Assembly: GCF_000819885.1 (NCBI RefSeq) | Contig: NZ_CDBO01000075.1 | Span: forward strand, 1-64,000 | Direction: 5' to 3' | Source: Aeromonas fluvialis | Lineage (GTDB): Bacteria; Pseudomonadota; Gammaproteobacteria; Enterobacterales; Aeromonadaceae | Length of the DNA: 64,000 nt | Part shown: positions 15,350 to 23,744 of the stretch, piece by piece | How positions within the stretch are numbered: the first letter of the stretch is position 1 | How the letters are laid out: each line of letters opens with the position of its first letter | Notes under the pieces: generated by a model | The model's database searches: none | What the model was told of the DNA's origin: nothing | What the model saw: only the letters and a program-made list of their open reading frames with translations | Made by a program: the position numbers and the translations under genes

Positions 15350-15940
15350 ATGGCCACATCACTCTGGCGCAGAACCACGCAGAGCCTGTTGACCCTGACC
15401 CTGCTGCTCAGCCTGACCGGCTGCGGCATGAATACCATTCCGACCCTGGATGAGCAGGTCAAGGCGAGCTGGGGACAGGTGGAGAACCAGTACCAACGCC
15501 GCGCCGATCTGATCCCCAACCTGGTGGCCACCGTCAAGGGGTATGCCACCCATGAGCAGGAGACCCTCAAAGCGGTCACCGACGCCCGCGCCCGGGTCGG
15601 CAGCGTGCAGATGAGTGACCCGGCCCAGCTCAAGGAGTTTGAAGCGGCGCAGAACCAGCTCTCCAGCGCCCTCTCCCGCCTGATGGTGGTGGTCGAGCGT
15701 TATCCCGATCTCAAGGCGGATCAGCAGTTCCTCACCCTGCAGGCCCAGCTGGAGGGGACCGAGAATCGCATATCGGTGGCCCGCCGCGACTATATCGAGG
15801 CGGTGCGCCAATTCAATACCGAGATCCGCACCTTCCCCGGCGTTATCTGGTCCAAATTGCTCTACTCGGATCTGGAGGCCAAACCCAGTTTCAGTGCCAA
15901 ACCCGGTGCCGATGAGGCGCCCAAGGTCAGCTTCCAATGA
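15350..15940 (+). CDS. lemA: LemA family lipoprotein
   Basis: The 196-residue product starts at the ATG at 15350, with AAGGAG 9 bases upstream. The signal ends in a lipobox (LSLTGCG, Cys about 24). The LemA core follows with DEQVKASWGQVENQYQRRADLIPNLVATVKGYA and the helical FNTEIRTFPG end. LemA proteins are helical envelope proteins of unclear function, often next to TPM-domain (YgcG) genes. Here the stop overlaps the start of such a gene by four bases (ATGA), and a second TPM gene follows. An in-frame ATG at 15308 lacks a ribosome site. Confidence 0.92.
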   Translation: MATSLWRRTTQSLLTLTLLLSLTGCGMNTIPTLDEQVKASWGQVENQYQRRADLIPNLVATVKGYATHEQETLKAVTDARARVGSVQMSDPAQLKEFEAAQNQLSSALSRLMVVVERYPDLKADQQFLTLQAQLEGTENRISVARRDYIEAVRQFNTEIRTFPGVIWSKLLYSDLEAKPSFSAKPGADEAPKVSFQ

Positions 15941-16671
15941 AGATGATGCTGCGTGCACTGCTCCCTTTTCTGCTGATCTGGACGGTGGCGCTGCAGGCCG
16001 CGCCGAATTTTCCGGCCCTGAGCGGACGGGTGGTGGATGAGGCAAGCCTGATGTCCCGCAAGCAGGCCCACCAGCTCACCCAGCAGCTGGCCGCGTTTGA
16101 AAAACGCAGTGGTATCCAGCTGGTAGTGGTCTCCATCGACAGTTTGGAGGGAGAGACCATCGAGGAGTATGGCTACCAACTGGGACGTCACTGGGGCATC
16201 GGCCAGAAGGGCAAAGACAACGGTGTCCTGCTGCTGATCGCCCAGGATGAGCGCAAGGTGCGGATCGAAGTGGGCTACGGACTGGAAGGGGCGCTGCCCG
16301 ATGCCATCGCGGCCAACATCATCCAGACCCGGATCCTGCCCGCCTTCAAGCGAGGCGACATGGTGGCCGGCATCATGGCAGGCAGCCAGGGCATCATTCA
16401 GGCCCTGGCCGGCGAATATCAGCCTGCCGACGCACAGAAAAAGGAGGCGACCCAGGGTCCCTGGCTCTTCATCCTGATGGTGATTGCGATGATCGTGCTC
16501 CATAACCTGCGCGGAGGGGGCGGCGGTGGGGGCTCGGGCCGACGTCGCCGCTCGGCCTACCTGGCCGGGGGACTGGGGGCCGGCTCCTTTGGCGGTCGCT
16601 CCGGAGGGGGGGGTGGCTTCAGCGGTGGTGGTGGCAGTTTTGGTGGCGGTGGTGCCTCCGGTGGTTGGTAA
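15937..16671 (+). CDS. TPM-domain protein, YgcG-like
   Basis: The 244-residue product has a signal peptide (about 1-22) and a TPM (TPM_phosphatase/YgcG) domain at about 25-150 (GRVVDEASLMS, LVVVSIDSLEGETIEEYGYQLGRHWGIGQKGKDNGVLLLIA). A membrane helix lies at about 168-184. The glycine/arginine-rich tail ends in repeated GGGGSFGGGG-type residues. The family is envelope-associated, with a possible phosphatase or protein-quality role. It is translationally linked to lemA and precedes a second TPM gene by 21 bases. Confidence 0.9.
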   Translation: MKMMLRALLPFLLIWTVALQAAPNFPALSGRVVDEASLMSRKQAHQLTQQLAAFEKRSGIQLVVVSIDSLEGETIEEYGYQLGRHWGIGQKGKDNGVLLLIAQDERKVRIEVGYGLEGALPDAIAANIIQTRILPAFKRGDMVAGIMAGSQGIIQALAGEYQPADAQKKEATQGPWLFILMVIAMIVLHNLRGGGGGGGSGRRRRSAYLAGGLGAGSFGGRSGGGGGFSGGGGSFGGGGASGGW

Positions 16672-16692
16672 CAGGGAGTAAGAGACGACAAG

Positions 16693-17310
16693 ATGATTTC
16701 AAAACAGTTTTATCACACGCTTCAGGCCAGGGTCAGACAGGCAGAACAGGAGACGGACGCCGAACTGGTGACCGTGCTGGCCCCGGCCAGCGATGGATAT
16801 CGCTATATTCCTACTCTCTGGGCGGCCCTGCTGGCCATGCTCACCCCGCTGCTGGTATTCCAGCTCGGCTTCTGGCTCGGCTGGTACGAGATCCTGCTGG
16901 TGCAGTGGTCAGTCTGGCTGCTGCTGAGCCTGCTGTTCCACTTAACTCCCATCAAGATGCGACTGATCCCGAAGAAAGTGCGCCAGCACAGGGCTGCCCT
17001 GATGGCACGCCTGCAATTTGTCGAACAGGGGCTGCACCGCACCCGCGATCGGCTCGGCGTGCTGATCTTCGTCTCGGCCGCCGAACACTACGTGGAGATC
17101 CTGGTGGATGACGGCATCGCCCAGCACATCGACAACGCCCAGTGGCAAGAGATCATCGATGACTTTGTGATGCGGGTGCGCAACAGGGAGATCGAGCAGG
17201 GCTTTCTGGAGTGCATCGAGCGTACCAGCGCCATCCTGAGCGATGCCTTCCCCGCCACCCGGGATCAGAATGAGCTGCCTGACAGCCTGATCATCCTGGA
17301 CAAGCCCTGA
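16693..17310 (+). CDS. second TPM-domain membrane protein
   Basis: This 205-residue protein has a TPM domain interrupted by two membrane helices (about 40-58 and 70-88). ETDAELVTVLAPASDGYRY precedes them and LGVLIFVSAAEHYVEILVDDGIAQHIDNAQW follows. It lacks a signal peptide and the glycine-rich tail of its neighbour. It ends the lemA-TPM-TPM operon, an arrangement common in gammaproteobacteria. The function is unknown; a partner role with LemA at the inner membrane is inferred. Confidence 0.87.
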   Translation: MISKQFYHTLQARVRQAEQETDAELVTVLAPASDGYRYIPTLWAALLAMLTPLLVFQLGFWLGWYEILLVQWSVWLLLSLLFHLTPIKMRLIPKKVRQHRAALMARLQFVEQGLHRTRDRLGVLIFVSAAEHYVEILVDDGIAQHIDNAQWQEIIDDFVMRVRNREIEQGFLECIERTSAILSDAFPATRDQNELPDSLIILDKP

Positions 17311-17385
17311 GCCGCTGTAAAAAACAGCATTCTGTTCAAGGGTTAGGCGTTCGATAAAGATTATGAAAAATAAGGGGAAAAGTGA

Positions 17386-17414
17386 TTGACCCAGGCAGCC
17401 ATTTCCCCTACATT
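17386..17414 (+). promoter_or_regulatory. sigma-70 promoter of tRNA-Ser
   Basis: TTGACC (17386-17391) and TACATT (17409-17414) are spaced by 17 bases. They are followed by a GC-rich discriminator (ACGCCCCG), typical of stringently controlled stable-RNA promoters, about 65-70 bases before the tRNA. Confidence 0.7.
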
Positions 17415-17486
17415 ACGCCCCGTTCCAGCGCGACAGCGCAGCGAACAGCGTGTTGGCTGAACACGTTAAACAGCAGACCAAAATTT

Positions 17487-17574
17487 GGTGAGGTGTCCGA
17501 GTGGCTGAAGGAGCACGCCTGGAAAGTGTGTATACGGCAACGTATCGAGGGTTCGAATCCCTCCCTCACCGCCA
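17487..17574 (+). tRNA. tRNA-Ser (anticodon GGA)
   Basis: The acceptor stem GGTGAGG (17487-17493) pairs with CCTCACC (17564-17570), followed by G and an encoded CCA. The anticodon GGA is at 17521-17523 in a CTGGAAA loop closed by a CACGC/GTGTG stem. A long variable arm (GTATACGGCAACGTATC) and a GGTTCGAATCC T-arm confirm a class II serine tRNA reading UCC/UCU. It is 88 nt long. Confidence 0.97.
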
Positions 17575-17580
17575 AATGAT

Positions 17581-17608
17581 AAGCCCAAGCAATTGGTTTG
17601 CTTGGGCT
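17581..17608 (+). terminator. rho-independent terminator of tRNA-Ser
   Basis: AAGCCCAAGCAA pairs with TTGCTTGGGCTT across a short loop, followed by a T-rich run (TTTTCTTT). Confidence 0.85.
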
Positions 17609-17881
17609 TTTTCTTTATGTGCGATTTTCACTATTTCATCCACTATGCCGTCTGATGTGAGCGGAGACGGCACTCGCTTGCCCTCTTTTAGACAATCTGA
17701 TCGATGCTGACTATAGGTGATACTCCCGCTCGCATAGAATCACTTGAACCCCACAGGATAAGCGGTCGGTAAGGGGGCACCCAGTAACCAACAAATCAAA
17801 TAACTGAGCCATTTTGCCGATGGAGGAGGTATCTTCCATGTCGGTACGCTTTCATCGTTTACATTAAGGAGTCTGCTCGCA

Positions 17882-18343
17882 ATGAGTCACGATATTGCGC
17901 CCATCTGGCGTAAACCCATGAGCCTGGAGGGGCTCAATGCCAGCTCCCGCAACACCCTGATGGCCCACCTTGAGATCGTTTATACCGCCTTCGGTCCTGA
18001 CTGGTTGGAGGCCACCATGCCGGTGGATCACCGTACCCATCAGCCGCTCGGCATGCTGCACGGTGGCGCTTCCGTGGTACTGGCTGAGACGCTGGGGTCG
18101 CTGGCGGCCAACATGGCAGTGGGGCCAGACAGCTATTGCGTGGGGCTGGAGGTGAATGCCAACCATCTGCGGGCCAAGCGGGAGGGAGTGGTAACCGGGC
18201 GCTGTGCGCCGCTCCATCTGGGAGCGACGACCCAGGTGTGGCAGATAGAAATTCGGGACGAACGTGCGCGTTTATTGTGTACCAGCCGACTGACCATGGC
18301 GGTGCTCAAACACAAGCGGGGCAAGGACTCCAGCGAGGAGTGA
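17882..18343 (+). CDS. hotdog-fold acyl-CoA thioesterase (MenI/EntH-like)
   Basis: The 153-residue thioesterase has the hotdog signature HQPLGMLHGGASVVLAETLGS, with the catalytic Glu in the AET turn and the HGG substrate loop (residues about 59-75). VGLEVNANHLR and later strands complete the domain. The family hydrolyses 1,4-dihydroxy-2-naphthoyl-CoA in menaquinone synthesis (MenI) or proof-reads enterobactin synthesis (EntH). Which one applies here cannot be told, because no menaquinone or siderophore genes adjoin. The ATG is 8 bases after AAGGAG. Confidence 0.85.
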   Translation: MSHDIAPIWRKPMSLEGLNASSRNTLMAHLEIVYTAFGPDWLEATMPVDHRTHQPLGMLHGGASVVLAETLGSLAANMAVGPDSYCVGLEVNANHLRAKREGVVTGRCAPLHLGATTQVWQIEIRDERARLLCTSRLTMAVLKHKRGKDSSEE

Positions 18344-18438
18344 TCTGCAATAACGCACTATGAGTGCAAAATAAGCAAGCCATACTCGTCAGATCCCTCT
18401 ATAATTGCCAACGTCTTGAGACGCTTATCACATTTTTC

Positions 18439-18467
18439 AAGACAGCAGAACAAAGTGGCGCTATAAT
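18439..18467 (+). promoter_or_regulatory. candidate deaD promoter
   Basis: AAGACA (18439-18444), a 17-base spacer and a perfect TATAAT (18462-18467) lie 58 bases before deaD. This gives a 5' leader of about 50 bases, shorter than the long cold-shock leader known for E. coli deaD. Confidence 0.5.
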
Positions 18468-18524
18468 CGCCGCCTTTTTGCTATTCCGCGGTGCTTAGCC
18501 GCCTGCCTTAATCTGGAAGAATCT

Positions 18525-20426
18525 ATGTCTGATACCGAACAACTGCCCCTTTTTAGTGAGCTTGGACTGGCCGCGCCTGTATTGAAAGCGCTGCAGGACG
18601 TGGGCTATGAGCGCCCGTCACCGATCCAGGCCGCAGCAATTCCCCACCTGATGGCGGGACACGATCTGCTGGGGCAGGCGCAAACCGGTACAGGGAAGAC
18701 CGCTGCTTTTGCCTTGCCTCTGTTGTCTCGTCTGGAAGCTGGTAACCGCAATACCCAGGTTTTGGTGCTGGCACCGACTCGTGAACTGGCGCTGCAGGTT
18801 GCCGAAGCGTGCCAACGCTACGCCCACCACATGCCGGACTTCCACGTCCTGCCGATCTACGGTGGCTCCTCTTACGAAACCCAGACCCGCGCTCTGCGTC
18901 GTGGTGCTCAGGTTGTGGTAGGTACTCCTGGCCGTGTGATGGACCTGATCCGTCGCAAGAACTTGGATCTCTCCAATCTGAAAGCACTGGTGCTGGACGA
19001 AGCGGACGAAATGCTGCGCATGGGCTTCATCGACGATGTGGACTGGATCATGGACCAGTGCCCGAACACGCGTCAGGTCGCCCTGTTCTCTGCCACCATG
19101 CCGGAGCAGATCCGTCGTGTTGCCCAGAAGCACCTGAAACAGCCCAAAGAGATCAAGATCGTCTCCAAGACGTCCACTGCACCGACCATCCGTCAGCGCT
19201 ACTGGCAGGTCACTGGTCTGCACAAGCTGGACGCCATGACCCGTCTGCTGGAAGTCGAACCGTATGAGGCCGTACTGGTCTTCGTACGTACCAAGAATGC
19301 TGCCGAAGAGCTGGCTGGCAAGCTGGCCGCTCGTGGCCACGCCTGTGAAGCACTGCACGGCGACATCCCGCAGAAGCTGCGTGAGCGTACCGTTGACAAG
19401 CTGCGTCAGGGCCAGCTGGACATCCTGATCGCCACCGACGTGGTGGCTCGTGGTCTGGACGTTGAGCGTATCACTCACGTTGTGAACTACGACATTCCGT
19501 ATGACACCGAATCCTACGTACACCGTATCGGTCGTACCGGTCGTGCCGGTCGTAAAGGTGAAGCGATCCTGTTCGTTGCTCCCCGTGAGCGTCGTATGCT
19601 GCGCGCCATCGAGCATGCAACTCGTCAGGCTATCGAGCCGATGAAGATGCCGAGCACCGAGGACATCAACCAGCACCGTATGACCAAGTTCAAAGAGCGC
19701 ATCCGGGAAACCATGATGGGCGAAGAGCTTGAGCTCTACCTGAACCTGGTCAACGAGCTGATCGAAGAGGACTCTGCCGACCCGCTGGAGCTTGCTGCTG
19801 CACTGGCCAAGCTGGTTCAGGGTGACCAACCGCTGCTGCTGGATGACTCCATTCCGGATCCGCTGCTAAACGCTGGCAACGACCGTGGTGGCTTCGAGCG
19901 CCGTGAGTTCAACGACCGTGGCGGTCGTGACTTCGGTGACCGTGGTGATCGACCTGCCCGTCGCATGCCATCTCTTGAGCCGCGTCCGCTCAAAGACAAC
20001 CCTGATGTGGAGATGGAGCGCTACCGCGTAGATGTGGGAGCCCATCACGGCGTCAAGCCGGGCCAGATCGTCGGCGCCATCGCCAACGAAGCGAACATTG
20101 AGAGCCGTTTCATCGGCAACATCGACATTGCTGACGACTTCTCCACCGTCGATCTGCCGAAGGGCATCAGCCCGGACGTGCTGGAAGTGATCAAGAAGGC
20201 CCGTGTCTGCCAGCGTCCGCTGCAGATCAGCCGCTACACCGAGGTGCCGGCCGGTGGCAACACCAGCAGCCGCCCGCCCCGTGGTGATCGTCCGTTCCGT
20301 GGTGACCGTCCTTTCAACAAGGATCGCCGTCCGCAGGGTGACCGTCCGTTCAACAAGAGCGGGGAGCGCCGTGAAGGTGGCTTCAACAAAGATCGCAAAT
20401 TCGGTGGCAAGCGTCGCGAAAGCTGA
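18525..20426 (+). CDS. deaD: ATP-dependent DEAD-box RNA helicase
   Basis: The 633-residue helicase contains the full motif series: Q motif before SPIQAAAIPHL, Walker A AQTGTGKTAA, PTRELALQ, GTPGRV, DEAD in VLDEADEM, SAT, and the second-domain motifs including HRIGRTGRAGRKG. A DbpA-type RNA-binding domain follows at about 490-570. The tail is basic and rich in Arg, Gly and Asp with repeated DRPF units. The length and tail match DeaD/CsdA, which unwinds RNA during ribosome assembly and mRNA decay, especially in the cold. Its codon use is strongly biased, with many CGT and CTG codons, as in highly expressed genes. Confidence 0.97.
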   Translation: MSDTEQLPLFSELGLAAPVLKALQDVGYERPSPIQAAAIPHLMAGHDLLGQAQTGTGKTAAFALPLLSRLEAGNRNTQVLVLAPTRELALQVAEACQRYAHHMPDFHVLPIYGGSSYETQTRALRRGAQVVVGTPGRVMDLIRRKNLDLSNLKALVLDEADEMLRMGFIDDVDWIMDQCPNTRQVALFSATMPEQIRRVAQKHLKQPKEIKIVSKTSTAPTIRQRYWQVTGLHKLDAMTRLLEVEPYEAVLVFVRTKNAAEELAGKLAARGHACEALHGDIPQKLRERTVDKLRQGQLDILIATDVVARGLDVERITHVVNYDIPYDTESYVHRIGRTGRAGRKGEAILFVAPRERRMLRAIEHATRQAIEPMKMPSTEDINQHRMTKFKERIRETMMGEELELYLNLVNELIEEDSADPLELAAALAKLVQGDQPLLLDDSIPDPLLNAGNDRGGFERREFNDRGGRDFGDRGDRPARRMPSLEPRPLKDNPDVEMERYRVDVGAHHGVKPGQIVGAIANEANIESRFIGNIDIADDFSTVDLPKGISPDVLEVIKKARVCQRPLQISRYTEVPAGGNTSSRPPRGDRPFRGDRPFNKDRRPQGDRPFNKSGERREGGFNKDRKFGGKRRES

Positions 20427-20446
20427 TTGCTGATCCCGTTATGAAG

Positions 20447-20474
20447 AAGGCCGCTCATTGAGCGGCCTTTTTTG
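20447..20474 (+). terminator. rho-independent terminator of deaD
   Basis: AAGGCCGCTCA pairs with TGAGCGGCCTT and is followed by six or more T residues. It lies 20 bases after the deaD stop. Confidence 0.9.
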
Positions 20475-20536
20475 TGCTTGTGCCCCACCAGGTTATAAGG
20501 AGGTGGTGCGCTGGGGATGATATGAAAATTGCGCGT

Positions 20537-21769
20537 TCAGAGTCTGGTGGTCGAGGCGCTCCTTTTGTTTGGGTCGCCGTCACTGCTGCCACTCGGGGGA
20601 GAGGGCATCGTCCGCAATACTTGCGCCAAAAGTTGCATAGATTCTGCAAAATAGGGGTTATAGGTCAATCTGGCGTGGATTTTTCCCTCCTCCGTATAGC
20701 CATAAGATGAGTACCACACGTCAGCACCAGCCTCACAGGCTTGCTCTGCGACTGGCGGCTGGCCGTTGCTGCATATCCGGTTGCGACCCGCGATACCATA
20801 TTCACGGTTATCCGGTGCAAACAGCGCCCCCATGTGTGAACCTTCACTAATGCGCAGAGCCGGTAACTTCATTGAAAATGCCTTCGCCCGCGGATCATCA
20901 GGCGGAGTCTCACCTAACCAGACCAATCTGGCATTCGGATGGGTGAACTGCTGTTGAAATACGTCACTGGCATAGGCTTTATCGATGACGTTGTCCCCTT
21001 CACTGATCACCATAAATACGGGTTTGTTATAAATCGGCTTGGCAGATAACAGCGATCTGACCCGCTTGGTAGTTTGGTAATAACTGACGGCGGCCTTCAT
21101 CGGCAGTGACTCATAACGCAGCCGGTTATGCTCGGGGTCACGGTCTGCCCAAGTGACCAGATACTGTGCATATTCACTGAGTGGTAACAGTTTTGACTGC
21201 GCCTTGAAAGCCGGGGAGTAGAGGATCAATCCGCTTATCTCATCGTGGGCCAGGGCGTGACTGGTGACCAGATTGGCGCCGGTCGAGTAGCCACCGAGCC
21301 ATATGTTGTCCACCTCTTGCCGCAGCAGTGAGACTTGATGAGCGACACTCTCTTGCCACTGCGTATCGGAGGCCAGCTGCAAGTCACCGACCTTGCTGCC
21401 GTGCCCCGGCAGTAACATGGTTCTGACCAGATAGCCTTGCTGGCTCAGATGCCGGGCAATATCGACAAAAGAATAGGGGGAATCACCCAATCCGTGTACC
21501 AGCAAGATACCGTCCCCATTGGGTGTGTGTGGGCGAAATTCACGGGGGGCGTTGACACTGATTTCATACGCTTTGTCTGCACCGACAACGTAGCGCTCGA
21601 CCTGCAGCCAATCGGTGGTCTCTTTTACATATTCGGAGAAACTAGGCTGCCTGAAATCGGGCAAGGTCGCTGCTGCTTGATAATAGGGGGGCTCGGTGCC
21701 GTTTAGCTCACAACCGCCCAGTGCCAATAGTGGTACGCTGAGTAGCAGCTGTTTGACTCTATGGTTCAT
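20537..21769 (-). CDS. alpha/beta-hydrolase lipoprotein
   Basis: The 410-residue protein has a lipoprotein signal (lipobox LALGGC, Cys20). A serine-hydrolase domain follows: the oxyanion strand ILLVHGLGDSPYSF, GHGSKVGDL, the nucleophile elbow GGYSTGAN with Ser about 160, and a late acid and His in the SEGDNVIDKAY and GSHMGALFAP regions. It should sit in the outer membrane facing the periplasm or surface. The substrate is unknown; a lysophospholipase/carboxylesterase type is likely. It runs convergent to deaD and divergent to a LysR regulator 190 bases away. The last 20 residues are polar and low-complexity. Confidence 0.85.
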   Translation of the reverse strand: MNHRVKQLLLSVPLLALGGCELNGTEPPYYQAAATLPDFRQPSFSEYVKETTDWLQVERYVVGADKAYEISVNAPREFRPHTPNGDGILLVHGLGDSPYSFVDIARHLSQQGYLVRTMLLPGHGSKVGDLQLASDTQWQESVAHQVSLLRQEVDNIWLGGYSTGANLVTSHALAHDEISGLILYSPAFKAQSKLLPLSEYAQYLVTWADRDPEHNRLRYESLPMKAAVSYYQTTKRVRSLLSAKPIYNKPVFMVISEGDNVIDKAYASDVFQQQFTHPNARLVWLGETPPDDPRAKAFSMKLPALRISEGSHMGALFAPDNREYGIAGRNRICSNGQPPVAEQACEAGADVWYSSYGYTEEGKIHARLTYNPYFAESMQLLAQVLRTMPSPPSGSSDGDPNKRSASTTRL

Positions 21770-21920
21770 CTATTCCTCCTGCTCTTTCGTTCATGCCAGG
21801 CAAGATGACAGGCTGTCATCGCAGCGGTATCACGGAGGGCTCCGGTCAGTGCCGAGGTACGGCTCCTCGTGGCAATACTGCATGGTGGCGCAGAAAAACA
21901 GGTTATCTTATTTTAAAATG

Positions 21921-21949
21921 AGTAAATACTGCATAATATTGCGTTTACT
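21921..21949. promoter_or_regulatory. candidate LysR-type binding site
   Basis: AGTAAA (21921-21926) and TTTACT (21944-21949) form an inverted repeat in the AT-rich spacer between the divergent hydrolase and LysR genes, 11 to 23 bases before the regulator start. The position fits autoregulation by a LysR protein. Confidence 0.35.
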
Positions 21950-21971
21950 GTTGCATAAAATGAGCATATTA

Positions 21972-22886
21972 ATGGATCGACTCACCGCCCTTCAGGTCTT
22001 TGTGACCGTTGTCGAACGCGGTAGCCTCAGCGCTGCCGCCGAGCAACTGGATATATCGCGCGCGATGGTATCGCGTTATCTGGCTGAACTGGAGCGGTGG
22101 ATGGGGGCGAGGCTGCTGCACCGCACTACCCGTCGCCAGAGTCTGACCAGCGCCGGAGAAGAAGCCCTCACGCGTGCTCGGGCCATGCTCGCAATTGGCG
22201 ACGAGATGGCACATCTGGCGATCCAGCATGATGCATCCCCCAAGGGACAGCTGCGGGTCACATGTAGCTATGCACTGGCCGATGCGTTTTTGATCCCCGC
22301 CGTCCACGACTATCTAACCCGCTGGCCGGGAACGTCCATTGATATCATGCTGGCTGACCGCACCGTCAATCTGGTGGAGGAGCGAATTGATCTGGCCCTG
22401 CGGATCACCAATGATCTCGACCCGAATCTAGTTGCCCGCCAGCTCGGGGTATGCCGCTCGGTGATCTGTGCCAGCCCCACCTATCTGATGGCCCATGGCG
22501 CCCCACAACATGTGCATGATCTCGCGCTGCATAATTGCCTCACCTATGCGTACTTTGGCAAGAGCCTGTGGCATTTTGCCGGAGCGGATGGCCCGGTCTC
22601 TGTGCCAGTGGGAGGAAATCTGAGTGGCAATATCTCCAACCTGCTACTGCGTGCCACCTTGCTGGGGACGGGGATCAGCATGCAGCCTTTGGGGTCGGTC
22701 GCACCGTTCATCGAACGGGGTGAACTTGTGCCGTTGCTCACCGCTTACCAGCCACAACTGTTGGGCATCCATGCCGTCTATAACACGCGTAAGCAGATGT
22801 CACCGTTACTGCGCAGTTTCCTCGATTTTCTGGTCGAAACTATGCGTGATGATCCCATCTGGCAGGAGAGCGCCCCTGCAAGGTAG
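21972..22886 (+). CDS. LysR-family transcriptional regulator
   Basis: The 304-residue regulator has an N-terminal winged helix-turn-helix (MDRLTALQVFVTVVERGSLSAAAEQLDISRAMVSRYLAELE). A periplasmic-binding-like effector domain follows from about residue 90 (GQLRVTCSYALADAFLIP..., LALRITNDLDPNLVARQLG). It resembles the CrgA/AaeR-like subgroup (R-LHRTTRRQSLTSAG). An in-frame ATG at 21960 would add four residues. Neither start has a good ribosome site. Its likely target is the divergent lipoprotein-hydrolase gene, inferred from position. Confidence 0.9.
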   Translation: MDRLTALQVFVTVVERGSLSAAAEQLDISRAMVSRYLAELERWMGARLLHRTTRRQSLTSAGEEALTRARAMLAIGDEMAHLAIQHDASPKGQLRVTCSYALADAFLIPAVHDYLTRWPGTSIDIMLADRTVNLVEERIDLALRITNDLDPNLVARQLGVCRSVICASPTYLMAHGAPQHVHDLALHNCLTYAYFGKSLWHFAGADGPVSVPVGGNLSGNISNLLLRATLLGTGISMQPLGSVAPFIERGELVPLLTAYQPQLLGIHAVYNTRKQMSPLLRSFLDFLVETMRDDPIWQESAPAR

Positions 22887-22918
22887 TTCGCCACATGTTT
22901 AGCAGATGCCCCGTAAAC

Positions 22919-22938
22919 CCTCGCCCAATCGGGCGGGG
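22919..22938. repeat. GC hairpin at IS200/IS605 relic end
   Basis: CCTCGCCC (22919-22926) pairs with GGGCGGGG (22931-22938, one G-T pair) over an AATC loop. It lies between the LysR stop and the transposase relic and lacks a T-tract. It fits the subterminal hairpin of IS200/IS605-type elements. Confidence 0.5.
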
Positions 22939-22950
22939 AGATAAGGGGAG

Positions 22951-23235
22951 CTAATTTTGTGTGTTCTGCGAGGCCACATACGCCTTGAGCGTTTCAATAG
23001 TGGCCCCGCCAGCACTGCAAGCAAAGTAAGAGCGCGACCACAGCACCCCACTATTACTCTGCTTTCGTAGGTGCGTATTCAATATGCGAATGTGGCGGCT
23101 GCTGACCGACTTCAAATTATTGACCAATACACTGACGGCCAACTTCGGCGGATAGGCTACCAGTAGATGAACGTGATCGGCTTCGCCATCCATCTCCAGA
23201 ATGTCGATCTCCCACTTCTTTGCCGCAGATAACAA
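22951..23235 (-). pseudogene. tnpA: IS200/IS605 TnpA (Y1 transposase), 5'-truncated
   Basis: The remaining 94 codons include the HUH motif in EADHVHLLVAYPP (about 18-30), a central helix (LVNNLKSVSSRHIR) and the C-terminal helix with the nucleophile Tyr in LKAYVASQNTQN. Full-length TnpA proteins have about 135-145 residues. Here the first 45 or so are missing, and an in-frame TGA lies just before the remaining part. The 3' end, with its Gln after the Tyr, is complete. The copy is therefore inactive. It sits downstream of ydiJ. Confidence 0.8.
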
Positions 23236-23255
23236 TCATGCCCTTAAGCGGGATG

Positions 23256-23744
23256 TCACCAGGGATAGGTAACGCCGGGCCACTCGGCCCAAGGCACTTC
23301 TCGCCCCGGCAGACGGGGTTCTGGCCACTGCCACACCTTGGCGAGCCAGTCGCGCAGCTGAGCCTCCAGCTCCTCATCCGTGATGGGCGCCTCGGCCACC
23401 TTCCAGAAGAAGAGTTCCACCTCTACCTCCGGCAACACCGAGGGGTAGAGATAAACCCCGCCCCAGAATTGCGGCTCCCGATCCGGACTCCAAAGGCCAT
23501 AGGCAAAAGACCGCTTGGCCAGAAACTCCGACTGCTGCCACGCCATATCCCCTTCGTGCTGACTCAGGCTGAAGTTGGCGGAGGGCCAGATATCATTCGG
23601 GCGAAACAGTTGATGAAGCTGTTCGCGCTCGCGCAGGATGGCGACAAACTCCACCACAGCCTGGGCAGGGGTGGCAGGCAGCAGCAAGAAATCCGGGTGC
23701 CGATAGGCCTTCGGCACCCGAAACCGTTTGGGCAGACTCAGCAT
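23256..23744 (-). CDS. small GNAT-like conserved protein
   Basis: This 162-residue protein is rich in Trp and Pro and has no signal peptide. The central strands (SEFLAKRSFAYGLWSPDREPQFWGGVYLYP, then VEVELFFWKV) resemble a degenerate GNAT acetyltransferase core. I could not place the acetyl-CoA loop with confidence. Its ATG overlaps the ydiJ stop by one base (TGATG), so it is translationally coupled to that dehydrogenase and may assist it or act on a related metabolite. The function is unknown. Confidence 0.6.
   Translation of the reverse strand: MLSLPKRFRVPKAYRHPDFLLLPATPAQAVVEFVAILREREQLHQLFRPNDIWPSANFSLSQHEGDMAWQQSEFLAKRSFAYGLWSPDREPQFWGGVYLYPSVLPEVEVELFFWKVAEAPITDEELEAQLRDWLAKVWQWPEPRLPGREVPWAEWPGVTYPW

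Noticed and set aside
17382-17710. Small open frames across the tRNA-Ser gene
   Set aside because: They translate the tRNA and its promoter and have no protein features.
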